A stretch of DNA of 9,034 nt, from contig JBGOUJ010000306.1 in assembly GCA_041477005.1 (NCBI GenBank), forward strand, positions 1 to 9,034, given 5' to 3'. Source of the DNA: JBGOUJ01 sp041477005. Lineage in GTDB: Bacteria; Acidobacteriota; Terriglobia; Bryobacterales; JACQDG01. Below, in pieces: positions 7,482 to 9,034 of this stretch (positions are counted from its first letter, which is position 1; each line of letters begins with the position of its first letter). The notes beneath the pieces are model-generated. The model did not search any database and had not been told where the DNA came from. It saw only the letters and a program-made list of their open reading frames with translations. The position numbers and the translations under genes were made by a program.

Positions 7482-7499
7482 CTGTAGACGATTCTGTAG
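7482..7499 (+). repeat. Direct repeat CTGTAG, 12-bp period
   Basis: CTGTAG occurs at 7482-7487 and again at 7494-7499. Short direct repeats next to tRNA 3' ends can be recombinase arm-type sites. Two six-base copies are weak evidence and no integrase gene is in the window. Confidence 0.25.
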
Positions 7500-7555
7500 C
7501 CGCTGAAGGCCTAGGAGTTCAACAGGCTGTGTCATCTACCAGCGGCCGCTCGCGT

Positions 7556-7599
7556 CTTGGGTGCAGGGGGTCGGAATTCAAATCCTTGCGCCCTGACCA
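7556..7599 (+). pseudogene. Degraded 3' half of tRNA-Pro(UGG), probable attachment-site remnant
   Basis: Read against the tRNA-Pro layout, the segment gives anticodon loop CTTGGGT (7556-7562, anticodon TGG at 7558-7560), the 3' anticodon stem GCAGG (7563-7567) and variable region GGGTC (7568-7572). A T-arm-like GGAATTCAAATCCTTG (7573-7588) follows, one nucleotide short of the usual 17 and poorly paired. Then come the 3' acceptor strand CGCCCTG (7589-7595), A and CCA (7596-7599). The expected 5' anticodon stem (CCTGC) is absent: CGCGT precedes the loop, and no D arm or 5' acceptor is found upstream. It cannot be a functional tRNA. A fragment running from the anticodon loop to CCA is the classical att segment duplicated by tRNA-targeting integrative elements. 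The proline identity is inferred from the pattern without alignment. Confidence 0.6.
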
Positions 7600-7608
7600 A
7601 GAAGGTCA
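7594..7608 (+). other. Small hairpin after the tRNA-like remnant
   Basis: TGACC (7594-7598) and GGTCA (7604-7608) form a 5-bp stem with loop AAGAA, followed by TTT. It starts in the CCA end of the remnant. It may be a relic terminator, but is too short to rely on. I see no gene from 7600 to 7717. Confidence 0.2.
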
Positions 7609-7717
7609 TTTCCTGCTCCGCGGTGAGTCCACGGCTCGTCGGTCTGAGGTGAAGCCTCGTTAGTGCGTGTATCTCCTAGACGCGAGTAGTTCCACTCCAC
7701 TGTTGACCAGGAAACCT

Positions 7718-8713
7718 CTAGCCGCCCGCTGACGGCTTGCGTGCGATCAGTGTAACGAAGGCCTTGACGCTATCGACCGCTGCAGGAAAGTCATCGTAAC
7801 GCGCCACTTCAACCACCCAGTCGGCAAAGCGATCGATCAGTTCCTCGCGCCGGAAAAGGTAGTACTCGCCGGGGGTGAACATGTCCAGGTACGTCGTGCC
7901 TTCAATCAGCACGTTCACGATCGCGCGCCCGCCGGGCCGGACCCGGGCTTGAATGTCCCGGAGCATCGCAAGTGCCCGCGATTTCGGGAAGAACATCAGT
8001 AGGCCGATTGCAACGATCGTGTCGTACTCGCTGCCTATCCGAAAGTCCGTCAGCTCGGCTTCGGTGGCCTCGACCGGTAAGTGCTCTTCTTGCGCGGTCT
8101 CACGAATCCGCGCGATGGCGGTAGGGCTGGCATCAATTGCCGTTACGGTGCAGCCTCGGCGCGCCGACTCCAGGGCCAGATTGCCCATCCCGCAACCCAG
8201 GTCCAGCGTGGCGCCATGGACGTAGTCGAGTGCGAGCCGTTCGAAGGGGTTGAGCTGAAAGTCGCGCGACTTGACCTGCCGTTGAAACTGACCTTCGAAG
8301 AACTCAACAGAGCGCGACCTGTCAATGAGCAGTTTGACTCTACTCTGGATCAGGTTTCGCAGCCGGCGAGCCTCGTCGAGAGACATGGTCTTCGGGTCCG
8401 GTAGCTCCCAGTCCCTCCGTTCCTTGGCTCTCACCCATGGGCATTGGTCCCCACAACCCATCGTGACCACGAGATCGTACTCTAGATCGGGAAGTTCCGA
8501 TAGGGACTTGGATCTGTGTGTGCTCAGATCGTAGCCAACTTCCCGCATTGACTCGATGGCCATCGGGTTGACCTGCCAGGAAGGTCGCGATCCGGCGCTG
8601 AAGGGCTCAATCTTTCCCTTCCCATACACGCGGGCAAAGGCCTCGGCCATTTGACTTCGGCCCGCGTTCTCGGTGCATATAAAGAGTACGCGCTTGAGCT
8701 TTTCATCCCCCAC
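7718..8713 (-). CDS. Fusion of thioredoxin-type arsenate reductase (ArsC) and class I SAM methyltransferase
   Basis: The protein has 331 residues in two domains. Residues 1-135 have the low-molecular-weight phosphatase/ArsC fold: P-loop CTENAGRS (C13 nucleophile, R19), the redox pair C87 and C91 in MGCGDQC, and the general acid D106 in LPDP. This matches thioredoxin-coupled arsenate reductases, which turn arsenate into arsenite. Residues from about 138 to 331 are a TehB-like class I methyltransferase, with SAM motif DLGCGMGNLAL (171-181), acidic ribose ligand D194 in VTAIDAS, and RPGG (259-262). The methyltransferase part has only C174 and C188, so it lacks the conserved cysteine triad of canonical ArsM; its substrate is unknown. 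The ArsC half ends in the usual helix, and the second domain begins directly at FEGQFQRQVKSRDF. The start is GTG at 8713, which keeps the short ArsC N-terminus; no Shine-Dalgarno is seen. No arsR, arsB or acr3 is nearby. The tRNA remnant next to it suggests possible horizontal acquisition. Confidence 0.9.
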   Translation of the reverse strand: MGDEKLKRVLFICTENAGRSQMAEAFARVYGKGKIEPFSAGSRPSWQVNPMAIESMREVGYDLSTHRSKSLSELPDLEYDLVVTMGCGDQCPWVRAKERRDWELPDPKTMSLDEARRLRNLIQSRVKLLIDRSRSVEFFEGQFQRQVKSRDFQLNPFERLALDYVHGATLDLGCGMGNLALESARRGCTVTAIDASPTAIARIRETAQEEHLPVEATEAELTDFRIGSEYDTIVAIGLLMFFPKSRALAMLRDIQARVRPGGRAIVNVLIEGTTYLDMFTPGEYYLFRREELIDRFADWVVEVARYDDFPAAVDSVKAFVTLIARKPSAGG

Positions 8714-8965
8714 GCAGCTATGATAGCGCCTCGCCGCCCCGTCGCGAGCCGATCCGGCAGATGTGCGGATGATTCAGGGCGGAGACGGCCCGGGCCTCCC
8801 GCTCAAATCGCTGTCTAACTCCCGACTCCGAGTTTGACTATCGCCCCGCAGACTCGGGCGCTTTCGCGCGGCCAGTCTGGGCGGCATCACATGCGACGTC
8901 ATGGGCGAGCTCGGCTGCACGACCGGCGAGAATCGCGCCGGCCTGCTTTGAACTGGAGTCGCACC
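8714..8965. other. Stretch without a recognisable gene
   Basis: Apart from the promoter-like site near 8720, I recognise nothing here. An 80-codon minus-strand frame (8774-9016) has a Ser/Pro/Arg-rich composition and no motif. A plus-strand frame ends with TGA near 8838 and could be the tail of a decayed gene, but nothing identifies it. Confidence 0.5.
8719..8724 (-). promoter_or_regulatory. Candidate -10 box for a leaderless arsC-fusion transcript
   Basis: On the minus strand TATCAT (five of six to TATAAT) ends 5 nt before the GTG at 8713. Transcription would start at or near the GTG, which would explain the missing Shine-Dalgarno. The -35 position (TCGCGA, 8742-8747) is poor. The -10 lies inside an 11-bp palindrome, GCTATGATAGC (8717-8727), which could be an operator. 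Confidence 0.3.
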
Positions 8966-9034
8966 ATGTGCGATCCAAGCGTGATGGAAGCTCTCATATT
9001 GGCGCCGCGGGTCCAAAAGCCGGTAGCGCTCAAA
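8966..9034 (+). CDS. Possible start of a plus-strand gene cut by the window edge
   Basis: ATG at 8966 is preceded by GGAG (8955-8958) at 7-nt spacing. The 23 codons to the window end are open (MCDPSVMEALILAPRV...). I do not recognise the product. The good ribosome binding site is the main support; continuation outside the window is needed to make this real. Confidence 0.3.
   Translation, partial: MCDPSVMEALILAPRVQKPVALK

Noticed and set aside
6882..7535. A 217-codon minus-strand frame containing GGTRTRDHLLRRQVLYPPEL
   Set aside because: This phrase is the well-known false translation of the strand opposite a tRNA; it lies on tRNA-Arg. The rest overlaps xfp and the spacer.
7718..8200. Calling the methyltransferase domain an arsenite methyltransferase (ArsM)
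   Set aside because: Only C174 and C188 are present in this domain and C174 is part of the SAM motif; the conserved ArsM cysteine set is not there. The resemblance is to TehB-like methyltransferases.
8774..9016. An 80-codon minus-strand frame as a gene
   Set aside because: It has no motif and a low-complexity Ser/Pro/Arg composition, it overlaps the better-supported start at 8966, and nothing indicates function.
1..9034. CRISPR arrays, transposases, integrases, riboswitches
   Set aside because: No regularly spaced repeats, transposase or recombinase motifs, or recognisable riboswitch cores were seen; the mobile-element signal is limited to the tRNA-Pro remnant.

Overview
This GC-rich window looks like chromosomal DNA from an environmental bacterium. 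Acidobacteriota (Solibacter/Bryobacter-like) is my best guess. The reasons are a transaldolase/glucose-6-phosphate isomerase fusion next to a phosphoketolase, and a lipoprotein multiheme cytochrome of the type that continues into tetratricopeptide repeats. The taxon is inferred from gene content and general memory of these families, not from a search.

Left part (1-4600): a multiheme c-type cytochrome lipoprotein (minus strand, C-terminus outside the window) is divergent from a plus-strand unit. That unit holds a possible 20-residue hydrophobic peptide at 1632-1694, then the bifunctional transaldolase/phosphoglucose isomerase at 1707-4514. The peptide's stop codon touches the ribosome binding site of the fusion gene, and the peptide resembles the first membrane helix of NuoA.

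Middle (4597-7360): a full-length xylulose-5-phosphate/fructose-6-phosphate phosphoketolase runs convergently toward tal-pgi. The two genes are separated by 82 bp, and a GC hairpin covers the phosphoketolase stop codon. Together the two enzymes can interconvert glucose-6-P, fructose-6-P, erythrose-4-P and sedoheptulose-7-P and drain ketose phosphates to acetyl-phosphate. Upstream of the phosphoketolase lie about 350 bp without a gene.

Right part (7361-9034): an intact tRNA-Arg(UCU) with encoded CCA is followed by a gene-poor segment. This segment carries a degraded 3' half of a tRNA-Pro(UGG), starting exactly at the anticodon loop and ending in CCA. That is the usual shape of an attachment-site remnant left by an integrative element. 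Next comes a minus-strand gene that fuses a thioredoxin-type arsenate reductase (LMW-phosphatase fold) to a class I SAM methyltransferase. It may use a GTG start on a leaderless transcript. The last 320 bp hold no convincing complete gene, only the possible first codons of a plus-strand gene at the edge.

The most interesting points are the ArsC-methyltransferase fusion, the tRNA-Pro half-gene beside tRNA-Arg as a scar of a mobile element, and the NuoA-like mini-ORF placed directly before tal-pgi.
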